The notes beneath the pieces were generated by a model, which saw nothing but the letters and a program-made list of their open reading frames with translations, was not told where the DNA came from and searched no databases. From JBAXGW01 sp037139195 (GTDB lineage Bacteria > Bacteroidota > Bacteroidia > Bacteroidales > JAHJDW01): a DNA stretch of 23,033 nucleotides. The stretch is from assembly GCA_037139195.1 (NCBI GenBank), contig JBAXGW010000065.1:1-23033 (forward strand). The letters run 5' to 3'. Position numbers and translations under genes: made by a program. Positions 7,331 to 15,862 of the stretch are shown piece by piece (the stretch's first letter is position 1; every line of letters begins with the position of its first letter).

Positions 7331-9283
7331 ATGGAAAAGAACAAATTAGGTATAAGTAACAAGGTAACTTACGCCTCGCTATTAGTAGCATTGGGAATTA
7401 TTTATGGAGATATTGGCACCAGCCCTTTATATGTGTTAAAAGCAATAATTGGAGAACGCCCTATAGATGAAGCATTGGTATTTGGCGGAGTGTCTTGTGT
7501 GTTTTGGACACTTGTGCTTCAAACCACAGTGAAGTATATTTGGCTAACTCTTAAAGCGGATAATGAAGGTGAAGGAGGAATCTTTTCGTTATATGCTTTG
7601 GTGCGAAGATACGGTAAGAAGCTTGTAATTCCAACAATATTAGGAGCTACAACATTATTAGCAGATGGAATAATTACTCCACCAATTACAGTCGCATCAG
7701 CAATTGAAGGTTTAACTATGGTGAAGGGTTTAGAATATATTCCTATAGTTCCTATAGTTGTTTTAATTATATCGATGCTTTTTATTTTTCAACGATTTGG
7801 CACTCATAAAATTGGAAGTGTGTTTGGTCCTGTTATGGCAATATGGTTCGGTATGCTTTTCGTAGTGGGATTAAGTCAAATTGTTCATTATCCAAGCGTA
7901 TTGAAAGTTGTAAATCCGTATTATGCTTATGAATTATTGGTTAAATATCCACATGGGTTTTGGTTGTTAGGTGCCGTATTCTTAGCCACTACTGGAGCAG
8001 AAGCTCTTTATTCGGACTTAGGACACTGCGGACGAAAAAATATTAGAATTACTTGGGCATTTGTAAAGGTTTGTTTAGTTGTAAATTACATGGGACAAGC
8101 TTCATGGGTTTTACATCACGCTGGAAATACTCTCAATGGACGAAATCCTTTTTTCGAAATGATTCCTTCTTGGTTTTTGCTTTCAAGTATTATAATTGCA
8201 ACCATGGCTAGTATTATTGCTTCACAAGCACTTATAAGTGGAAGTTATACATTGATTAGTGAGGCCATAAACTTGAATTTTTGGCCACGTGTTTCTGTAA
8301 AACATCCAACTGAATCAAAAGGTCAAATATATATTCCAAGCGTAAATACGATACTTTGGATTGGTTGTGTTTTGATGATACTTTACTTCAGAAGCTCAAC
8401 AAATATGGAGGCTGCCTATGGCTTTTCTATAACAATTGCTATGATGATGACTACGATTTTGCTTAGTTATTATTTAGTGTTTAAATTAAAGTGGAATAAA
8501 TTTGCTGTATTTGCCATACTCTTGCTTTTTAGCATGGTAGAAGTGTCTTTCTTTATTGCTAATGTGTCGAAGATTAAGGAAAGATGGATGTTTTTATTTT
8601 TCGAGCTATTTATTTTTATGGTAATGTATGTTTGGTATTATTCGAGAAAAATAAATAATAAATTTTTAAAGTTTACAGAATTAGGAAAGTATAGCAGTTT
8701 AATAAAAGATTTAAGCGAAGATGATTCTATTCCGTTATTTTCAAAACATCTTATATTTTTAATAAAAGCAGATAAACGCCATGAGATTGAGGAAAAAGTA
8801 ATAAAATCAATTTTCGCAAAGAAGCCAAAGCGTGCCGATGTATATTGGCTAATGCATATTAATAGAGTTGAAAGCCCGTATACGCTTTCGTATAATGTTT
8901 CGGAATTGGTTGAAGGTGTTGTGATAAAAATAAATTTAAATATCGGATTTAGAGTTCAGCCAAGAACAGAGCTTTATTTTAAAAAAATAATGCAAGAGTT
9001 GGTTGCAAATAAAGAGCTCAACTTGCATATACGCCCCGATGGATCTAGTAAATATAATAGTGAAGCTGATTTTAAATTTGTAGTTATAGAAAAATATTTG
9101 TCGATAGAAAATGATCTAACTCTTCGCGAAAGCTTATTGCTTAAATCCTATTTTTTCTTGAAACGCTTAGGGTTAAATGATGAAAAAGCTTTTGGACTTG
9201 ATAGAAGTGATGTGATAATTGAGCAAATACCTTTAGTTTATTATCCAGTAAATAATATCCAATTAAAAAGAGAGGAGTTATGA
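7331..9283 (+). CDS. kup: Kup-family potassium transporter
   Basis: This 650-residue inner-membrane protein imports potassium, probably with protons as in the Kup/HAK/KT family. The family signature 'YGDIGTSPLYVLKA' is at residues 25-38, followed by 'DNEGEGGIFSLYAL' near 77-90 and 'LADGIITPPITVASAIEG' near 110-127. About twelve hydrophobic segments occupy residues 12-435. A hydrophilic C-terminal domain of about 210 residues follows, as usual for Kup. Its length is normal and it seems intact. It lies behind a KdpDE-like pair and is followed after one base by a small gene, so the three or four genes likely form one potassium homeostasis unit. Confidence 0.95.
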   Translation: MEKNKLGISNKVTYASLLVALGIIYGDIGTSPLYVLKAIIGERPIDEALVFGGVSCVFWTLVLQTTVKYIWLTLKADNEGEGGIFSLYALVRRYGKKLVIPTILGATTLLADGIITPPITVASAIEGLTMVKGLEYIPIVPIVVLIISMLFIFQRFGTHKIGSVFGPVMAIWFGMLFVVGLSQIVHYPSVLKVVNPYYAYELLVKYPHGFWLLGAVFLATTGAEALYSDLGHCGRKNIRITWAFVKVCLVVNYMGQASWVLHHAGNTLNGRNPFFEMIPSWFLLSSIIIATMASIIASQALISGSYTLISEAINLNFWPRVSVKHPTESKGQIYIPSVNTILWIGCVLMILYFRSSTNMEAAYGFSITIAMMMTTILLSYYLVFKLKWNKFAVFAILLLFSMVEVSFFIANVSKIKERWMFLFFELFIFMVMYVWYYSRKINNKFLKFTELGKYSSLIKDLSEDDSIPLFSKHLIFLIKADKRHEIEEKVIKSIFAKKPKRADVYWLMHINRVESPYTLSYNVSELVEGVVIKINLNIGFRVQPRTELYFKKIMQELVANKELNLHIRPDGSSKYNSEADFKFVVIEKYLSIENDLTLRESLLLKSYFFLKRLGLNDEKAFGLDRSDVIIEQIPLVYYPVNNIQLKREEL

Positions 9284-9284
9284 T

Positions 9285-9569
9285 GTGAAAACAAATACTT
9301 CTGTCGATTTATTTAACAAATATTTCAGCTTAAACAATAGACAAATAATTGTAAAGCTCAAAAATAATCAATACTATAAAGGTAAGTTTATTGGTTATTT
9401 TAAAGACGACTTAGATTCTACCGAAAACAATATTGCAATATGGCATTTAACAGAAGAAGATACTCTATTTGGCACAGATTCTTTTGGCTTTTTGATAGGT
9501 CATTTAATTAATCATTCAGATATCAGTCAAGTAAAATTTCTTGAGGATAATAGTTTAATGGTATTCTAA
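9285..9569 (+). CDS. Small Sm-like protein translationally coupled to kup
   Basis: The 94-residue protein starts at GTG 9285, one base after the kup stop, and no ATG start is available, so it probably depends on ribosomes leaving kup. It is cytoplasmic, with no membrane segment. Residues about 15-55 ('NNRQIIVKLKNNQYYKGKFI...') resemble the Sm1 strand pattern of Sm/LSm/Hfq-type beta barrels: a hydrophobic strand, then 'L-K-N-N', then 'Y-x-G-x-hydrophobic'. The resemblance is by eye only and the family is not recognised. A role in regulating kup or its product is a guess from coupling. A strong terminator follows directly. Confidence 0.7.
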   Translation: MKTNTSVDLFNKYFSLNNRQIIVKLKNNQYYKGKFIGYFKDDLDSTENNIAIWHLTEEDTLFGTDSFGFLIGHLINHSDISQVKFLEDNSLMVF

Positions 9570-9606
9570 AATAAAGCCCGATATATTTTCGTAATCGGGC
9601 TTTATT
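9570..9606. terminator. Bidirectional terminator between convergent genes
   Basis: AATAAAGCCCGAT (9570-9582) and ATCGGGCTTTATT (9594-9606) form a 13-bp perfect stem with an 11-base loop. The A/T ends supply a T-run on either strand, so it can end the kup operon and the minus-strand gene that stops at 9625. Confidence 0.9.
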
Positions 9607-9624
9607 CTATTAAATCAGATTAAA

Positions 9625-11145
9625 TTATTTCTGAATAAGCACTCGTTCGCTAGATATAATTCCGTCAGAAGACTCCAGTAAGAATAAATAGACTCCATTT
9701 GCAATATAATCTAGCTTAACTACTGAATTTTCAGTGTTTAGCAAAGATGAAACTATTAATTGTCCCATTGAATTATACATACGAATACTACATCCCAATG
9801 AAACAAGCTCTGGTTTTAATTGTATGTTTAATTGATTCTGCGCTGGATTAGGGTATAGTTTATAATTTGATGTTTTAAAATCTCCAATTCCTGCACAAGA
9901 CTCAACGTTAAGTTCAACTAAAAGTGTGTCGCTGACACTTTGAGTACCAACGAAAGGTACGTTTAACCAAGAAGTAATTGCAATTTTCAATTTGTTTCCT
10001 ATTGGAGCTTGAGAAGTTGGGGTGCCACTTATTAAAAGGCAGCCTTTGGAAATTGCAGGAGGGAAGCTAATATATTTGCAGTTAATATTGCCGCATGAAT
10101 AGTTCAATCCAGCAGGTAAGTTAACCACGTCTGTAACAAGCATTGAATCAAACGGCAATGTGAAACCATACAAAACTGTGTCTTGTGGGAATACTAACGT
10201 AATTGTATCTGAATAAGGTACATCTAAACAACCTTTTGTCAATACAGATGGATAAGCGCCTTTGGTTGAACTGGTTTCGTATGGCAAGCAGGCGCAGGCC
10301 TCTGTGTTGAGTTCAACTATAAGAGTGTCGCTTATTGATTGTGAACCAACAAAAGGGACAGTTAACCAAGAAGTAACAGCAATTTTTAGCTTGTTGCCAA
10401 TTGGAGTTGGCGAAGTTGGGGTGCCACTAATAAGTAAACAACCCTTAGAGATTGTTGGTGGGTAGCTAATGTATTTGCAAGAGACATTGCCGCATGAATA
10501 GTTCAATCCAGCAGGTAAGTTAACCACGTCTGTAACAAGCATTGAATCAAATGGCAATGTGAAACCATACAAAACTGTGTCTTGTGGAAATACTAACGTA
10601 ATTGTATCTGAATATGGCACGTCAATACAGCCTTTTGTTAGAATAGAAGGGTAAGCACCCCTGTTTATGCTGGTTTCATGTGGAACGCAAACGCAAGTTT
10701 CAGAATTAAGTTCAACTAAAAGTGTGTCGATAACAGTTTGAGATCCTACAAATGGAACGGTTACCCAAGAAGTAATAGCAATTTTCAATTTGTTTCCTAT
10801 TGGGGTTGAAGCTGTTGGTATTCCGCTTAAAAGTAAGCAGCCTCTTGAAATTGTAGGTGGCGAATTTATATATTTGCAGCTTATATTTCCACAAGAATAA
10901 TTTATTCCATCAGGTAGGTTTTTAACGTCGGTAACTAACATTGAATCGAAGGCCAAAGTAAAGCCAAACAAAACCGTATCGGTTGGAAAAACTATTGTAA
11001 CTTTTTCAGAATATGGAGAGCCAACACAAGCATTTGTTAATACTGATGGATAGGCGCCTCTCGATGTGTATGAAGTGTTTGGAACGCATTGAGCATTCGC
11101 TTTAATAATAAAAAGGATTAAAATAAATGTGAAGATTTTGTTCAT
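9625..11145 (-). CDS. Secreted three-repeat protein with T9SS sorting domain
   Basis: The 506-residue product has a signal peptide (about 1-19, ending 'IKANAQ'). Three repeats of about 132 residues follow (about 20-151, 152-284, 285-418). Each has the order 'GAYPSVLT', 'PYS', 'FGFTL/YGFTLPFDSMLVTDV', 'NYSCGN', 'CKYI', 'GCLL.SG.PT', 'IGNKLKIA.TSW' and 'VPFVG'. Conserved Cys pairs suggest disulfides in each repeat. The C-terminus (about 428-506) is a type A sorting domain: 'YKLYPNPAQNQLNI' followed by 'NGVYLFLL', so it is exported to the surface by the type IX system. The repeats resemble no family I can name. Repeats 2 and 3 are almost identical in DNA (two differences in about 125 bases), which suggests recent duplication or gene conversion. 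Confidence 0.85.
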   Translation of the reverse strand: MNKIFTFILILFIIKANAQCVPNTSYTSRGAYPSVLTNACVGSPYSEKVTIVFPTDTVLFGFTLAFDSMLVTDVKNLPDGINYSCGNISCKYINSPPTISRGCLLLSGIPTASTPIGNKLKIAITSWVTVPFVGSQTVIDTLLVELNSETCVCVPHETSINRGAYPSILTKGCIDVPYSDTITLVFPQDTVLYGFTLPFDSMLVTDVVNLPAGLNYSCGNVSCKYISYPPTISKGCLLISGTPTSPTPIGNKLKIAVTSWLTVPFVGSQSISDTLIVELNTEACACLPYETSSTKGAYPSVLTKGCLDVPYSDTITLVFPQDTVLYGFTLPFDSMLVTDVVNLPAGLNYSCGNINCKYISFPPAISKGCLLISGTPTSQAPIGNKLKIAITSWLNVPFVGTQSVSDTLLVELNVESCAGIGDFKTSNYKLYPNPAQNQLNIQLKPELVSLGCSIRMYNSMGQLIVSSLLNTENSVVKLDYIANGVYLFLLESSDGIISSERVLIQK

Positions 11146-11202
11146 GAAGTTTGATGTTTTTTATAATTATACAATAGTAAGTTGAGAAATATAACAATTA
11201 TA

Positions 11203-11210
11203 CAAAGATA
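11203..11210 (-). promoter_or_regulatory. -7 box (TATCTTTG) for the three-repeat gene
   Basis: On the minus strand this is TATCTTTG, an exact TAnnTTTG match, about 58 bases before the ATG ending at 11145. No clear -33 element is visible. Confidence 0.45.
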
Positions 11211-11324
11211 GTATTTATTTCAAAAGCGTGGTTGATTTTTGAAATCTCTAGTTTCTTTAAGCGATAAGTCTATTGTGATTTTTTTATTCTGTAATTTTAA
11301 GAAGACGGTGTTGTTTGAACAAAA

Positions 11325-11350
11325 AAAACGAGACTTAAAAGCCTCGTTTT
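11325..11350 (-). terminator. Terminator of the C10 peptidase gene
   Basis: AAAACGAG (11325-11332) and CTCGTTTT (11343-11350) form a stem with a 10-base middle. On the minus strand it ends in a run of T and lies about 30 bases after the stop codon at 11379. Confidence 0.8.
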
Positions 11351-11378
11351 AATAATTATATAAACTAACTTAAACTAA

Positions 11379-13535
11379 TTATTCAACAATAAATCTTCTG
11401 TTTAAAGCATCATTTAAGCCAGAGATTTTCAACTGATACATTCCAGTAGCAAACTTTTGAGTATTTATTGATTTTGAAATTTCACCACTGCAATTATTAA
11501 TTATTTCAGAATAAACAAGTTTTCCCGAAACGTTAAATATATCTACTTTAATATTTTGTGTTTCTTTCATTGTGAAAGCAATATTAATATTATCTGAAGT
11601 AGGATTTGGATATAGTGTGAACCCTGATAATATGGTGTTTTCATCAATTCCAGTTGAAGTGGATGTGTAATTAGCAACCCAACCTTGATCTGCAATAGAT
11701 GAATTTGTTGTAAAAACAACTCTCATAGAACCAGTTGTAGAAATAGTTGCTGGAGGTATAGTTGTTCCTGAATAACTTGCAAGTAAAACAGATGGATTTT
11801 GAGAATAAACTTTCACTATATCGTTTGTATTTTCTGTTTTAAATTCTGAAAAGTTTAATGTGATTGAAGTAGCACCAGGAGGAGTGATGTTCCAAACGCA
11901 AACTTTGCTGTTGTTATATTTATAGGTTCCACTTCCATCATCAAAAGAGCCACTTGGTGCTGTTAATGTCGTATTTGTGTTACAGTAAACAGGTATGGCA
12001 GAAGAATATTTTGCTAACCATCCTTTTGAATTGATTGAATCGTTTGTTGAAAATTTAATAAACATTTTATTTCCTGTTGAAACAACATCAGTAGGTAAAG
12101 AAGTTCCAGAAAAAGTTCCAAGTACTGGAGCGCTTGCATCTGCACCATCGTAAACTGTTACTACATCATTTGTAGCTTCTGTATCGAATCTGAAGAATGA
12201 AAGTGTAATTGCTGAAACTCCATCTGTTGGAGAAATTAACCAGCTACAGTTATTGTTATCTGTATAGTTGTCAACTTCGCCCGAGCCATCTTCAATTGTT
12301 CCAAATCTATCTGTTAAAGTTGTTGTGCCAGTGCAACCATAAGGAAAAGAAGTGGTTAGAGGATGTATATTTACAACAGCTTGTTGTCCGCTAGTAAATT
12401 CATAGCCAGCTGGTCCCAAATTAATATTATTTAGGTAATAATATCCATTAAATTGTCCATTCCATCCAAAATTAAAATGAAAATGGTCGGTGTCTTCAAA
12501 GCCATCACAAACAAAAGCGTGCCCTGAGCCCCCAGTTGAAGGATAGCCACTGTACAAAATAGGACGACCGAGCGCAAAATTGTCTTTTAAAACCTGTGCC
12601 CATGATGCATCTGTATAAGTGGTGCCGCCACCCCAGCCACCTGATCTAGAAATAGATTTAACATCTGTAGCATACTTAAAATATGTTTTTAATGCGTTTG
12701 CACAATCAGAAGTTTGCGCGCCTGAACCATCTCCAGCATAACCCATTTCAACAGAAACTCCTGCATGGTATTGTAATTGAGCTATGGCATTGTTTTCGCC
12801 TGTCAATGCTGTGATTTGATCCAACATGCCATTCCAATTATATTGAGTAGAAGCAAAATTTGCAGTTAGGCTTCCATAAGGAGAACAGCTGTAAGTGTGA
12901 GAGCTTGTACCTTGCTTAGGGTATCTCCAATAATACATAACCATAGACATGGCAGTGGCAACACAGCCAGCATAAGCTCTTCCTCCAGGGCCAGCAGCGT
13001 CTACAGGGCAAAGTGCATTGTAAGGAGAGTCTTGATTCCATAGAATGTTAACCAACAAAGGAGAAACAACATTTGTTTGTCTAGTGCCATTTGATAATTC
13101 AATTTTGCCATTTAATAAATCAGCCCATAAAGTTGCACACTTTTCATCTGGCAAAGTATTGTGTTTTTTTACTAAAGAAATTTGTTCTTTGTATCTGGCA
13201 AACCAATCGCTTGCAGAGTTAGGAATATTTTGAAGATCAGCAGTTCCTTCATACGAATAGCCCAAAATTGGATAAGCAGCATCATCGGCTGATATAATTA
13301 CAAAGCCACCAGTATTAAAATTGAATGAATAAAAAATTGGAATGTTGGCTTCATCAATAGATTGGAAGTTTTCTACACGTATAGAATTGATATCAACTAG
13401 CTGACGTTTTGACATTTGTTCGATGAAAAACTTAGTAGCTGCTCGCTGACAATCTTCTTTGCTAACATCTTTTGAAAATAAATTCGTAGATGTCAATAAT
13501 AGCAATACAGTTAGGATTTTGTAAAATGGCTTCAT
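11379..13535 (-). CDS. Secreted C10 (streptopain-like) cysteine peptidase with CUB domains and T9SS tail
   Basis: The 718-residue precursor starts with a signal peptide (about 1-21). A Spi-type propeptide region follows (about 25-150), then a C10 papain-like catalytic domain (about 160-392). The catalytic Cys is C191 in 'AYAGCVATAMS' and the catalytic His is H339 in 'GSGHAFVCDGF'. Two CUB-like beta domains follow (about 400-512 and 518-624), each with Cys pairs and 'DVVTVYDG' or 'DIVKVYS' strands. The end is a type A sorting domain (about 638-718, 'FTLYPNPTSDNINI' to 'GMYQLKI'). It should be secreted or surface-anchored by T9SS, activated by propeptide removal, and degrade external protein. 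The natural substrate cannot be read from the sequence. Confidence 0.93.
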   Translation of the reverse strand: MKPFYKILTVLLLLTSTNLFSKDVSKEDCQRAATKFFIEQMSKRQLVDINSIRVENFQSIDEANIPIFYSFNFNTGGFVIISADDAAYPILGYSYEGTADLQNIPNSASDWFARYKEQISLVKKHNTLPDEKCATLWADLLNGKIELSNGTRQTNVVSPLLVNILWNQDSPYNALCPVDAAGPGGRAYAGCVATAMSMVMYYWRYPKQGTSSHTYSCSPYGSLTANFASTQYNWNGMLDQITALTGENNAIAQLQYHAGVSVEMGYAGDGSGAQTSDCANALKTYFKYATDVKSISRSGGWGGGTTYTDASWAQVLKDNFALGRPILYSGYPSTGGSGHAFVCDGFEDTDHFHFNFGWNGQFNGYYYLNNINLGPAGYEFTSGQQAVVNIHPLTTSFPYGCTGTTTLTDRFGTIEDGSGEVDNYTDNNNCSWLISPTDGVSAITLSFFRFDTEATNDVVTVYDGADASAPVLGTFSGTSLPTDVVSTGNKMFIKFSTNDSINSKGWLAKYSSAIPVYCNTNTTLTAPSGSFDDGSGTYKYNNSKVCVWNITPPGATSITLNFSEFKTENTNDIVKVYSQNPSVLLASYSGTTIPPATISTTGSMRVVFTTNSSIADQGWVANYTSTSTGIDENTILSGFTLYPNPTSDNINIAFTMKETQNIKVDIFNVSGKLVYSEIINNCSGEISKSINTQKFATGMYQLKISGLNDALNRRFIVE

Positions 13536-13562
13536 TCAGTTAGTTTTTGTGGTTAGTGTATC

Positions 13563-13596
13563 CAAATATAGTTCATTTGCTTAGATAAAACAACAA
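13563..13596 (-). promoter_or_regulatory. Promoter of the C10 peptidase gene
   Basis: On the minus strand TTGTTG (13596-13591) is followed after 20 bases by TATATTTG (13570-13563). This is a good Bacteroidota -33/-7 pair, ending about 27 bases before the start codon. Confidence 0.65.
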
Positions 13597-13863
13597 AAAA
13601 ATATTCTCAAAAAATCGATAATATACAAAACCTCTGTCGATATCTATTAATATGCATTTGGCATATACAAAACAGCGTTAAAATTTGTTAATATTCTGTT
13701 GTGGTTCTTATTGCTAGGCGATTAAAATGCAGCAAAATATTAAAGAGTTTTTAAACTTGAATTATTAAAGAATAATGTAGATTGTATTTTTTTTTCGAAA
13801 GTAATTAACAAGCAATTGTACATAAAAATGATTTAGTTTTTTATAATCCAATTTTAATTTTAG

Positions 13864-13871
13864 TATTTTTG
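13864..13871 (+). promoter_or_regulatory. -7 box (TATTTTTG) for the oxoamine synthase gene
   Basis: TATTTTTG matches TAnnTTTG and ends 47 bases before the GTG start at 13919. The rest of the 383-base divergent gap (13536-13918) is AT-rich and shows no gene, only this promoter and that of the peptidase. Confidence 0.5.
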
Positions 13872-13918
13872 CAAAATATCACAATAAATATTAAACGCTA
13901 ACATAAAATTTAAATATC

Positions 13919-15175
13919 GTGGATCTTTTCGAAAAAATCAAATCAAAACCAGGACCTATCGGTCAGTATCAAAAAGCAGGTCAAGGTTATTTTATGTTCC
14001 CTAAACTAGAAGGAGAAATAGCTCCTAGAATGATGTTTAGAGGCAAAGAAGTTCTAAATTGGAGCTTAAATAATTATATAGGACTGGCAAATCATCCAGA
14101 AGTTAGAAAAGCGGATGCAGAAGCTGCTGCTAAATGGGGTCTAGCTTATCCAATGGGCGCTAGAATGATGTCGGGACAAACAAGTATGCACGAAGAATTA
14201 GAAAGAAAACTTGCTGACTTTGTTGGAAAACAAGAATCTTATTTGTTAAACTTCGGTTACCAAGGCATGGTTTCAATTATCGACAGTCTTCTTGATAGAA
14301 ACGATGTTGTTGTTTACGACTCTGAAGCCCACGCTTGTATATTAGACGGACTTCGCTTGCATATTGGTAAAAGATTCGTTTATCCTCATAATGATATAGA
14401 AAGTCTTAAAAAACAATTAGATAGAGCTACTAAATTAGTTGAACAAACAAAAGGTGGTATTTTAGTTATTACTGAGGGTGTTTTCGGTATGTCTGGTGAT
14501 TTAGGGAAATTGAAAGAAATAACTGATTTAAAATCTCAATACCAATTCCGTTTGCTAGTTGATGATGCGCACGGATTTGGAACAATGGGGAAAACTGGTG
14601 CTGGAACTGGCGAACACCTTGGTTGTCAAGATCAAATTGATGTGTATTTTTCTACATTTGCAAAATCTATGGCTTCTATAGGTGCTTTTGTTGCTAGTGA
14701 TGAAGCTATAATCGATAACTTGCGTTACAATATGCGTTCTCAAATTTATGCAAAATCACTTCCAATGCCTTTAGTTGCTGGTGCTTTAAAAAGATTAGAA
14801 TTGCTTCAAACTCAACCACAACTTAGAGAAAAACTTTGGACTATTGTAAACGCTTTACAAGACGGACTTAGAAAACATGGTTTTGATTTAGGAAGAACCG
14901 AATCGCCTGTTACTCCTGTAGTTTTGCACGGAACAGTTGCTCAGGCTACCAATTTGTTGTTTGATATTCGCGAAAATTATAATGTTTTCTGCTCAATAGT
15001 ATTGTATCCTGTTGTTCCAAAGGGAATGATTATGCTTCGTATTATACCTACTGCTACTCACTCTTTAGAAGATGTGGCTTATACTGTTAATACATTTGCA
15101 GAAACCAGAAGAAAATTAGACGAAGGGAAATATGATAGCGAAGAATTTGCTAAAATTGCTATTAACTCGCTCTAA
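13919..15175 (+). CDS. Alpha-oxoamine synthase (serine palmitoyltransferase / cysteate acyltransferase type)
   Basis: The 418-residue enzyme is cytoplasmic, uses pyridoxal phosphate and joins an amino acid to an acyl-CoA or acyl carrier thioester with loss of CO2. The fold-type I markers are 'SGQTSMHEELE' near 85-95, the cofactor aspartate motif 'VDDAHGFG' (D216-A-H218) and the Schiff-base lysine K249 in 'STFAKSMASIGAF'. Sequence style matches a class widespread in Bacteroidota. There it is thought to make the long-chain base of sphingolipids (from serine) or of capnine-type sulfonolipids (from cysteate). Which substrate is used cannot be told here. The start is GTG at 13919, as no ATG gives the N-terminal conserved part. 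A terminator follows at 15199. Confidence 0.88.
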   Translation: MDLFEKIKSKPGPIGQYQKAGQGYFMFPKLEGEIAPRMMFRGKEVLNWSLNNYIGLANHPEVRKADAEAAAKWGLAYPMGARMMSGQTSMHEELERKLADFVGKQESYLLNFGYQGMVSIIDSLLDRNDVVVYDSEAHACILDGLRLHIGKRFVYPHNDIESLKKQLDRATKLVEQTKGGILVITEGVFGMSGDLGKLKEITDLKSQYQFRLLVDDAHGFGTMGKTGAGTGEHLGCQDQIDVYFSTFAKSMASIGAFVASDEAIIDNLRYNMRSQIYAKSLPMPLVAGALKRLELLQTQPQLREKLWTIVNALQDGLRKHGFDLGRTESPVTPVVLHGTVAQATNLLFDIRENYNVFCSIVLYPVVPKGMIMLRIIPTATHSLEDVAYTVNTFAETRRKLDEGKYDSEEFAKIAINSL

Positions 15176-15198
15176 TATATTAACTGAAATCATACAAG

Positions 15199-15226
15199 GG
15201 CTGTCTCTTTCAGGCAGCCTTTTTTA
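15199..15226 (+). terminator. Rho-independent terminator
   Basis: GGCTGTCT (15199-15206) pairs with AGGCAGCC (15212-15219), with one T-G pair and a 5-base loop, followed by TTTTTT. It lies 24 bases after the oxoamine synthase stop. Confidence 0.9.
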
Positions 15227-15278
15227 TTGTACTTATATGAAAAATAACTATCTAAACAAAAGTAAGAAAGAATATTAT

Positions 15279-15719
15279 ATGAATGATTTCAATTTTTTAT
15301 TGAAATTAAAAGATGATTTTTGGGGCTTAGACAAAGGTTTGAAAAAAATATTGACCCATATCAATTGTAATGAAAACATTCAAACACTATATTCGAAATT
15401 CAGCCAGGGAAAAGATGCGAATGGAAATCAATTGAGCTATTTAGAGTTTTGTTATACTTCAAAAATTGAATTAGAATTATTTAGAAATACAATCCCTTTT
15501 TTTATTAATAAATACAACACAAATTCAGGAGACAAATGTTATTATTTGTTTAATAAGCCCATTAAGAACGAAAATTACATTAAACATGCAATAAAAACAG
15601 GCTTAGCGTGTTTAGATGATGAAAATTATTTTTTAATCAACAATATTGGAATTTATTTGAACAGTAATAATATTAAAACCCATAAATTGTTTTGGAAAGA
15701 CATTGAATTAAGTTTTTGA
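15279..15719 (+). CDS. Hypothetical protein of unknown function
   Basis: I do not recognise this family. The open frame starts at 15132, but that part overlaps the previous gene and spans its terminator. Realistic starts are ATG 15237 or ATG 15279. I chose 15279 because a purine-rich stretch (AAGTAAGAAAGAA) precedes it. The product of about 146 residues is soluble, rich in Lys, Asn and Phe/Tyr, without signal peptide or membrane segment. Codon use is like that of the neighbours. Confidence 0.55.
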   Translation: MNDFNFLLKLKDDFWGLDKGLKKILTHINCNENIQTLYSKFSQGKDANGNQLSYLEFCYTSKIELELFRNTIPFFINKYNTNSGDKCYYLFNKPIKNENYIKHAIKTGLACLDDENYFLINNIGIYLNSNNIKTHKLFWKDIELSF

Positions 15720-15862
15720 TTTTATTCAAAAAAAAACGAGTTAATATTCGTTGTTAAAGCACTTCTTCCTTCCTGTTTTCACTTCTGTTAATAATTTTTA
15801 GTTATAAATTTATTGTATTCTTAGTGAATTTTTCTAAATTTAGCCTTTCAAATTATTTAACT

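Noticed and set aside
9625..13535. Several plus-strand open frames within the two minus-strand secreted protein genes
   Set aside because: They are shadows of clear minus-strand coding sequence with signal peptides and complete domains.
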